From Planctomycetota bacterium (lineage in GTDB: Bacteria; Planctomycetota; UBA1135; GCA-002686595), in the NCBI GenBank assembly GCA_016709875.1, contig JADJLZ010000010.1:124001-188000 (forward strand): DNA of 64,000 nucleotides. The letters run 5' to 3'. Position numbers and translations under genes: made by a program. Below, piece by piece: positions 45,073 through 54,433 of the stretch. A model generated the notes under the pieces. The model did not search any database. It saw only the letters and a program-made list of their open reading frames with translations, and was not told where the DNA came from. Positions within the stretch are counted from its first letter, which is position 1; each line of letters opens with the position of its first letter.

Positions 45073-46233
45073 ATGGCGGCCGTCGCCATGTCCGCCTCCT
45101 CCCCAGACCAAGAGCGCGCGCCGCTCGTCAGCTGCAGTCCGTGGGCGCTGATCGTGCTCCTGTGCTTCGTCTCGGGCTGGCTCGCCTGGCGCGAATTCGG
45201 CTCGCGCTTGCGCCGCGGCGACCCGGATGCCGTGCCGCGCGTCGTGACGCCGCGCGGTGATCTCGCCCAGGACGAACAGGCGACGATCGCGCTCTTCGAT
45301 GCCGCCAAGGACTCGGTCGTGCACATCACGACCTGGGAGCGGCGCCAGACGCTCGACCGCTTCTGGCTCAACGCCGAGGAGTACCCGCGCGGCGAGGGCA
45401 CGGGCTTTGTCTGGGACGACAAGGGCACGATCGTCACCAACGTGCACGTGCTGAACGGCGGCTCGCGCTTCGTGATCACGCTCGCCGACGGCTCGGAGTA
45501 CGAGGGCTCGGATCCCTGGGGCGACAAGGATCACGACATCGCGATGATCCGCATCGACGCGCCGCCCGGGAAGCTGCGGCCGATTGCGATCGGGACCTCG
45601 AAGGACCTCAAGGTCGGCCAGAAGGTCTTCGCCATCGGCAACCCCTTCGGCCTGGACCACACGCTCACGACGGGCGTGATCAGCGGGCTCAACCGCGAGA
45701 TCATGACCGACCCGCAGGGCGAGCGGAAGGTGATCCGCGGCGTGATCCAGACCGACGCGGCGATCAACCCGGGCAATTCCGGCGGGCCGCTGCTCGACAG
45801 CGCGGGGCGCCTGATCGGGATGAACACCGCGATCTACTCCAACGGCGGCGACAGCGCGGGCATCGGTTTCGCGGTGCCCGTGGACCTGATCAACTCGACC
45901 GTGCCGCGTCTCCTGCGCGTGGGGGATTCGCAGCCGGTCGAACTGGGCGTCACGGCGGCGCCCAACCAGCTCGCGGAGTACCTCGGCCTGAAGGGCGTGA
46001 TCGTGCGAGACGTCGATCCGAAGAGCCCCGCGGGCCGAGCGGGAGTACAGGCGGCGCGCGGGAGCTCCGTGCGCAACATGAGCTTCGACTTGATCGTCGG
46101 CGTGGACGGCGAGCTGGTCACGCGCGTGAGCGAGCTCGCGGACCGCCTCGCGGAGCACAAGCGCGGCGACACGATCCAGCTCGAGATCCTGCGCAACGGG
46201 CGCGAGCGCCTCTCGTTGCCGGTCAAGCTCTAG
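45073..46233 (+). CDS. HtrA/DegP-like trypsin-type serine protease with PDZ domain
   Basis: This 386-residue protein is an S1C serine protease that degrades or refolds damaged envelope proteins. It has an N-terminal signal anchor (ALIVLLCFVSGWLAWREFG), a trypsin-like domain with the triad His in TNVHVLNGG (near 125), Asp in DKDHDIAMIRID (near 155) and Ser in DAAINPGNSGGPLL (near 235), and one C-terminal PDZ domain (VELGVTAAPNQLAEYLGL...VIVRDVDPKSPAGRAGV, FDLIVGVDGELVTRVSELA). With a single PDZ and a retained anchor it resembles DegS/HhoA more than DegP. The start could be ATG 45073 or ATG 45088. It is transcribed alone, 70 bp upstream of the PTS operon. Confidence 0.9.
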   Translation: MAAVAMSASSPDQERAPLVSCSPWALIVLLCFVSGWLAWREFGSRLRRGDPDAVPRVVTPRGDLAQDEQATIALFDAAKDSVVHITTWERRQTLDRFWLNAEEYPRGEGTGFVWDDKGTIVTNVHVLNGGSRFVITLADGSEYEGSDPWGDKDHDIAMIRIDAPPGKLRPIAIGTSKDLKVGQKVFAIGNPFGLDHTLTTGVISGLNREIMTDPQGERKVIRGVIQTDAAINPGNSGGPLLDSAGRLIGMNTAIYSNGGDSAGIGFAVPVDLINSTVPRLLRVGDSQPVELGVTAAPNQLAEYLGLKGVIVRDVDPKSPAGRAGVQAARGSSVRNMSFDLIVGVDGELVTRVSELADRLAEHKRGDTIQLEILRNGRERLSLPVKL

Positions 46234-46303
46234 CACTCTTGGGCCGGTCATGGCCAAATGAGGGGCCCGCTCGCGCCCGTCACCGACCGAGGCCCACCCC
46301 GCA

Positions 46304-47344
46304 ATGATCGGAGCGCTCCAGAAGCTGCGTCAGCACCTGCTCACGGGTGTCTCCTACGCGATTCCGTTCATCGCCTGCGGCGGGATCATGATCGCGTTCG
46401 GCATCGCTTTCGTGCCGATGACGCCGACGGGGCCGGATTTCTCGCAGTCGCCGGTGCTCAAGCTGGTCCTCGACATCGGCGTCGCGTCCTTTGCGATGCT
46501 GCTGCCGGTGCTCGCGGGCTACATCGCCTACGCGATCGCCGGGAAACCGGCGCTCGTGGCCGGCTTCGTCGGTGGCCATCTTGCGGGCGAGGTGAAGGCC
46601 GGCTTCCTCGGCGCGCTGCTGATCGGCTTGATCGCAGGCTGGATCGTCGACTGGCTGAAGAAGATCCCCGCGCCGCGCTACATCAAGCCGATCATGCCGA
46701 TCCTGGTCATCCCGATCGTCTCCTCGACGATCGTGGGCGTGCTGATGCTCAAGGTGATCGGCGTTCCGATCGCCGACCTGATGACGAGCCTGGCCGATTG
46801 GCTGCGCACGATGCAGTCGGGCAATGCGGTGGTGCTGGCGCTGGTGCTCGGCGCGATGATCGCCTTCGACATGGGCGGCCCGATCAACAAGTCGGCCTTC
46901 TTCTTCGGCGCGGCGATGATCAAAGAGGGCGAATACGGCGTGATGGGAGCCTGCGCCGCCGCCATCTGCACGCCACCGCTAGGCCTGGGTCTTGCAACCT
47001 TGCTCGCGCGCAAGCGCTGGAGCGTAGACGAGCGCGAGGCAGGCCTCGCCGCGATGACGATGGGCATGATCGGCATCACCGAGGGCGCGATCCCCTTCGC
47101 CGCGGCCGATCCGCTGCGCGTGATCCCGTGCATCATGCTCGGCTCGATGACTGCCTCGGTGATCGCCATGCTCGGCGGCGTGGGCGACCACGCGCCGCAC
47201 GGCGGCCCGATCGTGCTGCCGGTCGTGGACCAGCGCCTGATGTACGTGATCGCGATCGTCGCCGGGACGCTCGTCACCGCCCTCGCCACCAACCTCGCCA
47301 AGCAGATCGCGCGCAAGCCTGGCGCGCAGGAGAACAGCGCATGA
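46304..47344 (+). CDS. PTS fructose-family EIIC permease
   Basis: This 346-residue membrane protein is the EIIC permease of a fructose-family phosphotransferase system, which moves and helps phosphorylate a sugar. It contains the family hallmarks: LLTGVSYAIPFIACGGIMIA near the N-terminus, GGHLAGEVKAGFLGALLIG, IIPIVSST-type PILVIPIVSSTIVG, AFDMGGPINKSAFFFG, the conserved MGMIGITEGAIPFAAADPLR loop with the substrate-associated GITEGAIPF motif, and GDHAPHGGPIVLP. About 9-10 helices are visible, the usual count. It is encoded separately from EIIB, whose ATG overlaps its TGA (ATGA). EIIC is fused to EIIB in E. coli FruA; here the domains are split. The sugar is unknown; mannose or a mannoside is suggested by the downstream gene. 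Confidence 0.92.
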   Translation: MIGALQKLRQHLLTGVSYAIPFIACGGIMIAFGIAFVPMTPTGPDFSQSPVLKLVLDIGVASFAMLLPVLAGYIAYAIAGKPALVAGFVGGHLAGEVKAGFLGALLIGLIAGWIVDWLKKIPAPRYIKPIMPILVIPIVSSTIVGVLMLKVIGVPIADLMTSLADWLRTMQSGNAVVLALVLGAMIAFDMGGPINKSAFFFGAAMIKEGEYGVMGACAAAICTPPLGLGLATLLARKRWSVDEREAGLAAMTMGMIGITEGAIPFAAADPLRVIPCIMLGSMTASVIAMLGGVGDHAPHGGPIVLPVVDQRLMYVIAIVAGTLVTALATNLAKQIARKPGAQENSA

Positions 47345-47640
47345 AGATCGTCGCCGTGACCGCCTGTCCGACCGGGATCGCGCACACCTACATGGCCGCC
47401 GAGCAGCTCGAGAAGAGCGCGCGCGCGGCCGGTCACCAGATCAAGGTCGAGACGCAGGGCGCCATGGGCATCGAGAACGAGCTCGAGGCCAAGGAGATCG
47501 CCGAGGCCGACGTGGTGCTCCTGGCCGTCGACATCGAGGTCGAGCAGCGCGAACGTTTCGAAGGCAAGCGGATCGTCGAAGTGCGCGTGGCCGAGGCGAT
47601 CAAGAACCCCAAGGCGGTGCTCGAGCGTCTCCATGCCTGA
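47341..47640 (+). CDS. PTS fructose-family EIIB protein
   Basis: This small protein of 99 residues is the EIIB domain, which receives phosphate from EIIA and donates it to the sugar bound by EIIC. The phospho-Cys is Cys9 in IVAVTACPTGIAHTYMAAE, the conserved fructose-type EIIB motif, and the rest (IKVETQGAMGIENEL, EADVVLLAVDI) completes the Rossmann-like domain. AGGAGA seven bases upstream and an ATGA overlap with EIIC mark tight coupling. The start of the next gene lies inside its end (8-bp overlap). The stand-alone EIIB, rather than an EIIBC fusion, is one variation of this locus. Confidence 0.93.
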   Translation: MKIVAVTACPTGIAHTYMAAEQLEKSARAAGHQIKVETQGAMGIENELEAKEIAEADVVLLAVDIEVEQRERFEGKRIVEVRVAEAIKNPKAVLERLHA

Positions 47641-50164
47641 GGTCGAGTTCCAGTGCCCGCTCCCCAACGGCCTGCACGCGCGGCCGGCGAGCACATTGGC
47701 CGAGCGGGTGGCGCGTTTCGGCTCCGCGGTCGAGCTCACCAACCAGCGCAGCGGCGCCTGCGCCAACGCGCGCAGCGTGCTCGAGATGGTGGCGCTGGGC
47801 GTCAAGCTCGGCGACCGCTGCAGGCTGAGCTTCGCCGGCGCCGACGCGGACGAGGCCGCGCGCAGCCTGCGCACCTTCGTCGACGAGGAGCTGCCGGTCT
47901 GCGACGAGGCGCTGCCGGCCGAGAACACCACGTCAGCGGCGTGCGAGCTGCCGCGCGGCCTGCGCGCGAGCTGTTCGCGCTGGTACACCGGCACGGTCGT
48001 CTGCCCGGGCATCGGTGAGGGGCGCGTCGTGGTCGTCGGCGGCGCGCGCGTGCCGCCCGCGCTCCTGGCGCTGCCCGCCGTCGCGGCGGCGCAGGAGCGC
48101 GAGCGTTTCGCGAGCGCCACTGCGAGCGTGCGCGCGGCGCTCGAAACGCGCCTGGCGAGCCGCCCGGCTGCCGTCGAGGAGGGCATTCTGCACGCGCATC
48201 TCTCGATCGTGCGCGATGTGGGCATGACGCAGCGCGTCGCGGCCGGCATCGCGGCGGGCCGTTCCGCGATTCAGGCCGTCGCGGAGTCGTCCTCGCACTT
48301 CGCCGATCTGATGCGCGGCGCCGAGAGCGCCTACGTGCGCGAGCGCGCGATCGACATCGAGGACATCGCCTTCCAGATCATCGAAGCGCTGCACGGCTCG
48401 CGTCTGCGTTCGCCGCAGCTGGACCTCGCCGAGGACTCGGTCGTGGTGGCCGAGAGCCTCACGCCGCGGCAATTCCTCGCCCTCGAGAAGCAGTTCCTGA
48501 AGGCGCTCGTGCTCGAGCACACTGGCGGGACCTCGCACGCGGTGATCCTCGCGCGCTCCTTCGGCATCCCGACGCTCACGGGCGTCGCCGACGTGCGCGC
48601 GCACGTCACCGATGGGGGTGGCGCCGTGGTGGACGCTCACCTGGGGATCGTGATCCCTGATCCGGCGGCAGCGGTGCGGCGCTTCTACGCACGCGAGCAG
48701 CAGACGCTGCGCCGGCGCGAAGAGCGCCTGGCGCGCTTCACCGGTCTGCCCGCGCGCACGCGCGACGCTCAGGTGCTCGAGGTCGCGGCCAATGTCGCAA
48801 CCCTGGAGGAGCTCGGCCCGGCCTTCGCCAGCGGCGCGGACGGCATCGGCCTGTTCCGCACCGAGATGCTCTTCATGGACCGCGAGGCGCCGCCCTCGGA
48901 AGAGGAGCAGTTCGCGATCTACCTGCAGGCCGCGCGCGCCGCGCAGGGACGCACGGTGATCGTGCGCACCTTCGACGTCGGCGGCGACAAGCCCGTGCCG
49001 TACCTCGATCTCGCGGCGGAGAAAAATCCCTTCCTCGGCCGGCGCGGCGTGCGCGTCTATCCGGGACAGGCGCAGCTCTTCCGCACGCAGCTGCGCGCGA
49101 TCCTGCGCGCCTCGGCCTTCGGCGTGATCTGGATGATGGTGCCGATGGTCAACTCGCTCGAGGAGTTGCGCTGGGTCAAGGCGCGCATTGCCGAGGCGCG
49201 CGCGGAACTCGACGCGTCCGGCCGCCGGTATGACCCCGCGCTGCGCGTGGGCGTGATGCTCGAGATCCCCTCGGCCGTCTTCGGCATCTGCGACCTCGCG
49301 TCGGAGGCCGACTTCTTCAGCATCGGCACGAACGACCTGCTGCAGTACTTCATGGCGGTGGACCGCGAGGACGCCGGCGTCGCCGGCCTGGCCAGCGCGC
49401 GCCACCCGAGCTTCCTGCGCCTGCTCTCGAAGATCGTCGCCGACGCGCGCGCGGCGGGCCGCTGGGTCGGCATGTGCGGCGAGATGACGCGCAGCCCGCG
49501 CAACTTGCCGCTGCTCGTGGGCCTGGGTCTGGACGAGATCAGCACCGCCGCACCCGAGATCCCCGGGCAAAAGGCCGCGATCGCGAACCTCTCCTTTGCC
49601 GCCTGCCGCGAGCTGCTCGAGCGCGCGCTCGCCTGCGGCACGACCGCGCAGGTCGAGGAGCTCGTGGCGCACTTCCGCGAGCAGGGCGCCGCGCAGAACC
49701 TGCTCGAGTCCGAGTTCGTGTGCATGGACTCCGACAGCCGCAGCAAGGAGGAGGCGATCCAGGAGCTCGTCTCCGCGCTCTACGTCGCAGGTCGTACGGA
49801 ACAGCCACGCGCGCTGGAAGACGCGATCTGGGCGCGCGAGGCGGTCTACTCGACGGGTCTGGGATTTGGTTTCGCGATCCCGCACTGCAAGAGCGACGCA
49901 GTCTGCGCCAACTCGATCGCGGTGCTGCGCCTCGCGCAACCGATCGAGTGGGGCTCGATGGACGGCGAGCCCGTGCGCTGCGTGATCCTGCTCGCGATGC
50001 GCGCCTCCGACCAGGAGGGAGCGCACATGAAGGTGTTCTCGCGCCTCGCGCGACGCCTGATGCACGAGGAATTCCGCGAGCGCATGCTCGCCGCGCGTGA
50101 CCGGGGAGATGTGCTGAGCTGCCTCACGCAGGAGCTCGAATTGCCGCCCCATCGAATAGGATGA
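47633..50164 (+). CDS. Multiphosphoryl transfer protein: HPr-EI-EIIA(Fru) fusion
   Basis: One 843-residue chain contains every soluble PTS phosphotransfer step. Domain 1 (about 1-90) is HPr with the phospho-His at residue 15 (CPLPNGLHARPAS), lacking an obvious HPr-kinase Ser46 context. Domain 2 (about 118-680) is enzyme I: PEP-dependent His in LEHTGGTSHAVILARSFGIP near residue 300, then GIGLFRTEMLFMDR, VIVRTFDVGGDKPVPYLD, MMVPMVNSLEELRW, and the PEP-site ICDLASEADFFSIGTNDLLQY. Domain 3 (about 690-843) is EIIA of the mannitol/fructose type with the phospho-His in GFAIPHCKSDAV near 750. The order HPr-EI-EIIA differs from classical FruB/MTP (EIIA-HPr-EI). It starts within the end of EIIB. Together with EIIC and EIIB it forms a complete, self-sufficient PTS. 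Confidence 0.92.
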   Translation: MPEVEFQCPLPNGLHARPASTLAERVARFGSAVELTNQRSGACANARSVLEMVALGVKLGDRCRLSFAGADADEAARSLRTFVDEELPVCDEALPAENTTSAACELPRGLRASCSRWYTGTVVCPGIGEGRVVVVGGARVPPALLALPAVAAAQERERFASATASVRAALETRLASRPAAVEEGILHAHLSIVRDVGMTQRVAAGIAAGRSAIQAVAESSSHFADLMRGAESAYVRERAIDIEDIAFQIIEALHGSRLRSPQLDLAEDSVVVAESLTPRQFLALEKQFLKALVLEHTGGTSHAVILARSFGIPTLTGVADVRAHVTDGGGAVVDAHLGIVIPDPAAAVRRFYAREQQTLRRREERLARFTGLPARTRDAQVLEVAANVATLEELGPAFASGADGIGLFRTEMLFMDREAPPSEEEQFAIYLQAARAAQGRTVIVRTFDVGGDKPVPYLDLAAEKNPFLGRRGVRVYPGQAQLFRTQLRAILRASAFGVIWMMVPMVNSLEELRWVKARIAEARAELDASGRRYDPALRVGVMLEIPSAVFGICDLASEADFFSIGTNDLLQYFMAVDREDAGVAGLASARHPSFLRLLSKIVADARAAGRWVGMCGEMTRSPRNLPLLVGLGLDEISTAAPEIPGQKAAIANLSFAACRELLERALACGTTAQVEELVAHFREQGAAQNLLESEFVCMDSDSRSKEEAIQELVSALYVAGRTEQPRALEDAIWAREAVYSTGLGFGFAIPHCKSDAVCANSIAVLRLAQPIEWGSMDGEPVRCVILLAMRASDQEGAHMKVFSRLARRLMHEEFRERMLAARDRGDVLSCLTQELELPPHRIG

Positions 50165-50169
50165 GCCCC

Positions 50170-53100
50170 ATGAAGTGCCGCACCACGAGCCTCGTCGCCG
50201 CCGCGACGGGCCTTCTCTCGCTGTCCGCCCTGGCCCAGGAACCCGCGCAGAAGCCGACGCTCTACGTCGCGGGCTACGCGCACCTCGACACGCAGTGGCG
50301 CTGGACGTACCCGCAGACGATCCGCGAATTCCTCGCGCACACGCTGCACGACAACTTCGCGCTCTTCGAGAAGCATCCCGAGTACGTCTTCAACTTCACG
50401 GGCTCGCGGCGCTACCAGATGTTCAAGGAGTACTTCCCCAAGGAGTACGAGCAGCTGAAGCAGTACGTCGCGGCCGGGCGCTGGTTCCCGGCGGGCTCCT
50501 CGGTGGACGAGAACGACGCCAACACGCCCTCGGCGGAATCGCTGATCCGCAACGTGATGTACGGCAACCACTTCTTCCGCGAGGAGTTCGGCAAGGCCAG
50601 CAGCGAGTACATGCTGCCCGACTGCTTCGGCTTCCCCGCGGCGCTGCCGAGCGTGCTCGCGCACTGCGGCCTGACGGGTTTCTCGACGCAAAAGCTCACC
50701 TGGGGCTCGGTCGTCGGCATCCCGTTCAACGTCGGCGTGTGGATCGGTCCCGACGGCCACAGCGTGATCGCCGCGCTCAACCCGGGCCAGTACGACGGCC
50801 AGATCGAGGAGAACCTCGCGACCAGCGAGAAGTGGAAGAAGCGCATCGAGGCGGACGGCCAGAAGTCCGGCCTGTACGCCGATTTCCGCTACTACGGCAC
50901 GGGCGACGTCGGTGGCGCGCCCAAGGAGGCCTCGGTCAAGCTGCTCGAGCAGAGCCTCGCGACCGACGGGCCGGTCAAGGTCGTCGCGGGGCCCGCGAAC
51001 GAGCTCTTCGACTCGATCACGCCCGCGCAGCGCGCGAAGCTGCCCGAGTACACCGGCGAACTCGAGCTGACCGAGCACTCGGCCGGTTCGGCGACCTCGC
51101 AGGCCTACATGAAGCGCTGGAACCGCAAGAACGAGTTCCTGGCGAACGAGGCCGAGAGCGCGGCGGTAATGGCGAACTGGATCTCGAGCCTGGAATATCC
51201 CGCCCAACGACTCGAGGACGCCTGGACGCTCGTGCTCGGCTCGCAGATGCACGACATCATCTCGGGCACCGCGCTCACAACGGGCTACGAGTACGCCTGG
51301 AACGATGAAGTGCTCGCGGCGAACCAGTTCCAGGCCGTGCTGCGCGATTCGATGGACGCGATCGCCGCGCAACTCGACACGCGCGGCGAGGGCCAGGCGC
51401 TGGTGCTCTTCAACCCGCTCGCGGGCGAACGCGAGGACGTGGTCGAGGCCGAGATCCCCGGCGCTGCGACGTCGCGCTCGGTGCGCGTCCTCGGCGCCGA
51501 CATGACGCAGGTTCCCGCGCAGATTCTCTCGGCGGCGGAGGGCAAGCTGAAGATCGCCTTCCTCGCGCGCATGCCCTCGCTGGGCTGGACGGTTTTCCAT
51601 GCCGTCCCCTCGAGCGACGCGCCTGCGAGCTCCGGCGCGCTGCATGTCGACGCGCAGGGTCTCGAGAACGAGCGCTACGTCGTCAAGCTCGACGCGAACG
51701 GCGACGTCGCCTCGATCCACGACAAGCGCGCGAAGCACGAGCTGCTCTCGGCGCCCGCGCGCCTGGAGCTGTGCTACGAGAACCCCAAGAACTGGCCCGC
51801 CTGGAACCAGGACTGGACCGACCGCCAGCTCGCGCCGCGCGAGATCGTCACAGGTCCTGCGCGGGTGCGCGTGGTCGAGAGCGGTCCGGCGCGCGTCGCG
51901 CTCGAAGTGCGTCGCGAAGCGAACGGTTCGATCTTCACGCAGCAGATCCGCCTCGGCGCGGGTGGCGCGGGCGATCGTGTCGAGTTCGACACGCGCATCG
52001 ACTGGTCCTCGCGCGAGCGCAGCCTGCGCGCGGCCTTCCCGCTGGCCGTGGCCAACGAGAAGGCGACCTACGATTGCCAGACCGGCGTCGTCGAGCGCGG
52101 CAACATGCACAAGCAGCAGTACGAGTACGGCTTCCAGCAGTGGTTCGACGTCACCGACACGAGCGGCGCCTACGGCGTGAGCGTGATGAGCGACTGCAAG
52201 TACGCCGGTGACAAGCCCGACGACAAGACGCTGCGGCTCACGCTGCTGCACACGCCCGGCACGCACGGCGGGTACGAAGACCAGGCCACGCAGGACGTCG
52301 GCCGCCACCACATGCTCTACGCCGTCTCCGGTCACGAGCAGGGCTGGAGCGAGGCCGGCACGCCGCGCGAGGCCGAGCGCCTCAATCAACCGATCCTGTC
52401 CTTCCGCGCGAGCGCGCACGAAGGGGCGCTCGGCAAGAGCTTCACGCTCCTGCGCACCAGCAACGACAACGTCGCGATCCAGGCCGTCAAGCAGGCCGAG
52501 GACGGTCAGGGGATCATCGTGCGCCTGCGCGAGCACTCGGGGCGCGCGCAGACGAACGTGCAGCTCGCGGCCGGCGCAGCGATCGTCTCGGCGATCGAGG
52601 TCGATGGCCAGGAGCGCGAGATCGGCAAGGCGCGCCTTGAAGGTGGCTCGCTCGCGTGCGACCTCGGAGCCCACGAGCTGCGCGCGTTCCGGATTGCGCT
52701 CGCGACTCCGCCTGTTCGACACGAGCCGCGAGCGAGCGTGCCCGTGCCGCTCACCTTCGACCGCGACGTGATCAGCACCAACGCCAACCGCGCCGACGGT
52801 TTCCTGCCGGCCGAACAGCTGCCCGCGCGCATCGTCGCCGGGGACGCGACCTTCGAACTCGGTCCAACCACGGACGGCGCGCGCAATGCGGTGAGCTGCC
52901 GTGGGCAGGAGCTCGCGCTCCCGCTGGGTGTCGAGCGCGTCTACCTCCTCGCCGCAAGCGACGGCAGCTCTGGCAGCGTGAAGGCCGAGTTCGCCGTCGA
53001 CGGCAAGTCGGTCGTGCGCGACGTGCAGGCCTGGAGCGGGATGATCGGGCAGTGGGACACGCGCCTGTGGGCCGGCGAAACGCCCGAGCTCGCCTACGGG

Positions 53101-54426
53101 TGGTCGAACAGGCTCGCAGGCATCGTGCCGGGCTTCGTCCAGCCGGCCGAGGTCGCCTGGTTCGCTTCGCACCACCACACGCCGCAGGGCGACGCCTTCT
53201 ACGAGTACAGCTACCTGTACAAGATCGCGATCGATCTGCCCGCGGGAGCCAAGCTGCTGCGTCTGCCGAAGAACGAGCACGTGCTCGTGCTCGCGGCGTC
53301 GGCTGTCTATCCCGCAGCGCGCGTCGAGCCCGCCGCGCCGCTCTTCGACACGCTCGAGGAGCACGTGCAGGATGCGCCTCAGGTCGAGCCCGCCGCGGGT
53401 TCCTTCAAGGACGTCGTCGAGGTCGCACTCGAGCCGCGCCTGTACTTCCGCACGGGCCGCATTCACTACACGCTCGACGGCACGCAGCCGAGCGCGAACT
53501 CGGCCGTCTACAGCGGGCCCTTCGTGCTCGACCACAAGGCCACGATCCAGGCCGCGGTGCTCGACGACCGCGGCGAGCTCGGACCGGTCGTGTCGGCGAG
53601 CCTCGCGGTGAACGACGTCACGCCGCCCTCGGTCGTGCGCGTGCGCCCGGCCTACGAGTCGCCGATCGTGCGCATCGAGTTCTCCGAGCCCGTCTCGGAT
53701 ACGGGTCTCCTGGCAGCGAATTACTCGCTCGAGCCGGCGATCGCCGTGCGCTCGACCAGGCGCGGGACGAGCACGCGCGAGGTCGTGCTCGAGCTCGCCT
53801 CGGCACCGCAGATCGGCAAGCGCTACACGCTGCAGGTCTCGGGCGTGAGCGACGCCTCGCCGGCGCACAACACGCTCGCGCCGGCCACGTTCACGCTGCA
53901 GGTGCAGGGCCCTGTGTTCGAGCGCAAGGAGATCGCGAAGGAGCAGATGGGCGTCGAGCTGAAGGACGTCCCGAACCTGCCGGTCAAGGCCGGCGACAGC
54001 TGGACGCTCAACTTCTTCGTGCGCGCCGACAAGCAGCCCGAGGAACGCACGGTGATCGCCGGTTTCGGCCGCTGCGAGCAACTCGAGGACGGCGCCGCGC
54101 GCTACATCGTGAGGTTCCAGCAGGGGATCCAGTTCTGGGCCCACAACCGCGACGTCCCCGGGCGCGTGCAGCTCGAGCTCGGCCGCTGGCAGATGATCAG
54201 CGCGACCTACGACGGGACGCGCCTGCGCCTGTACCGCGACGGCAAGCTGCTCGGCGAGCGCGACATCTCGCTCGTGGACGACTCGAGCGTCGTGAATTTC
54301 GCCCCGCCCGATCCCTGGGATCAGCGGCACCGCTTCGAGGGCGAGCTCCACGGCTTCACGATCTGGGGCGAGGCCCTGGGCGAGGACGCGCTGCGCTCGC
54401 TGCTCGAGAAGGACGCGCCGCGCTGA
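50170..54426 (+). CDS. Secreted GH38 alpha-mannosidase with C-terminal accessory domains
   Basis: This 1418-residue protein is a glycoside hydrolase family 38 alpha-mannosidase. A signal peptide (SLVAAATGLLSLSALAQ) precedes the barrel; ATG 50170 is supported by AGGA eight bases upstream and lies 5 bp after the PTS stop. The catalytic domain shows AGYAHLDTQWRWTYPQTI, the zinc-binding HxD, and the nucleophile Asp in YMLPDCFGFPAALP near residue 151, then the second zinc region with SQMHDIISGTA. Beta-sandwich domains follow. The C-terminal ~450 residues hold a chitobiase-like segment (IHYTLDGTQPSANSAVYSG), a bacterial Ig/SbsA-like segment and a LamG-like domain (GRWQMISATYDGTRLRLYRD). It likely releases mannose from extracellular glycans, feeding the PTS encoded just upstream. 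Confidence 0.9.
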   Translation: MKCRTTSLVAAATGLLSLSALAQEPAQKPTLYVAGYAHLDTQWRWTYPQTIREFLAHTLHDNFALFEKHPEYVFNFTGSRRYQMFKEYFPKEYEQLKQYVAAGRWFPAGSSVDENDANTPSAESLIRNVMYGNHFFREEFGKASSEYMLPDCFGFPAALPSVLAHCGLTGFSTQKLTWGSVVGIPFNVGVWIGPDGHSVIAALNPGQYDGQIEENLATSEKWKKRIEADGQKSGLYADFRYYGTGDVGGAPKEASVKLLEQSLATDGPVKVVAGPANELFDSITPAQRAKLPEYTGELELTEHSAGSATSQAYMKRWNRKNEFLANEAESAAVMANWISSLEYPAQRLEDAWTLVLGSQMHDIISGTALTTGYEYAWNDEVLAANQFQAVLRDSMDAIAAQLDTRGEGQALVLFNPLAGEREDVVEAEIPGAATSRSVRVLGADMTQVPAQILSAAEGKLKIAFLARMPSLGWTVFHAVPSSDAPASSGALHVDAQGLENERYVVKLDANGDVASIHDKRAKHELLSAPARLELCYENPKNWPAWNQDWTDRQLAPREIVTGPARVRVVESGPARVALEVRREANGSIFTQQIRLGAGGAGDRVEFDTRIDWSSRERSLRAAFPLAVANEKATYDCQTGVVERGNMHKQQYEYGFQQWFDVTDTSGAYGVSVMSDCKYAGDKPDDKTLRLTLLHTPGTHGGYEDQATQDVGRHHMLYAVSGHEQGWSEAGTPREAERLNQPILSFRASAHEGALGKSFTLLRTSNDNVAIQAVKQAEDGQGIIVRLREHSGRAQTNVQLAAGAAIVSAIEVDGQEREIGKARLEGGSLACDLGAHELRAFRIALATPPVRHEPRASVPVPLTFDRDVISTNANRADGFLPAEQLPARIVAGDATFELGPTTDGARNAVSCRGQELALPLGVERVYLLAASDGSSGSVKAEFAVDGKSVVRDVQAWSGMIGQWDTRLWAGETPELAYGWSNRLAGIVPGFVQPAEVAWFASHHHTPQGDAFYEYSYLYKIAIDLPAGAKLLRLPKNEHVLVLAASAVYPAARVEPAAPLFDTLEEHVQDAPQVEPAAGSFKDVVEVALEPRLYFRTGRIHYTLDGTQPSANSAVYSGPFVLDHKATIQAAVLDDRGELGPVVSASLAVNDVTPPSVVRVRPAYESPIVRIEFSEPVSDTGLLAANYSLEPAIAVRSTRRGTSTREVVLELASAPQIGKRYTLQVSGVSDASPAHNTLAPATFTLQVQGPVFERKEIAKEQMGVELKDVPNLPVKAGDSWTLNFFVRADKQPEERTVIAGFGRCEQLEDGAARYIVRFQQGIQFWAHNRDVPGRVQLELGRWQMISATYDGTRLRLYRDGKLLGERDISLVDDSSVVNFAPPDPWDQRHRFEGELHGFTIWGEALGEDALRSLLEKDAPR

Positions 54427-54433
54427 TCGCGGC

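Noticed and set aside
49846..54351. Minus-strand open frame of about 1,500 codons opposite the mannosidase gene
   Set aside because: It is antisense to a clearly real GH38 gene and its translation is rich in Arg, His, Val and Leu in the way high-GC antisense frames are; no domain is seen.
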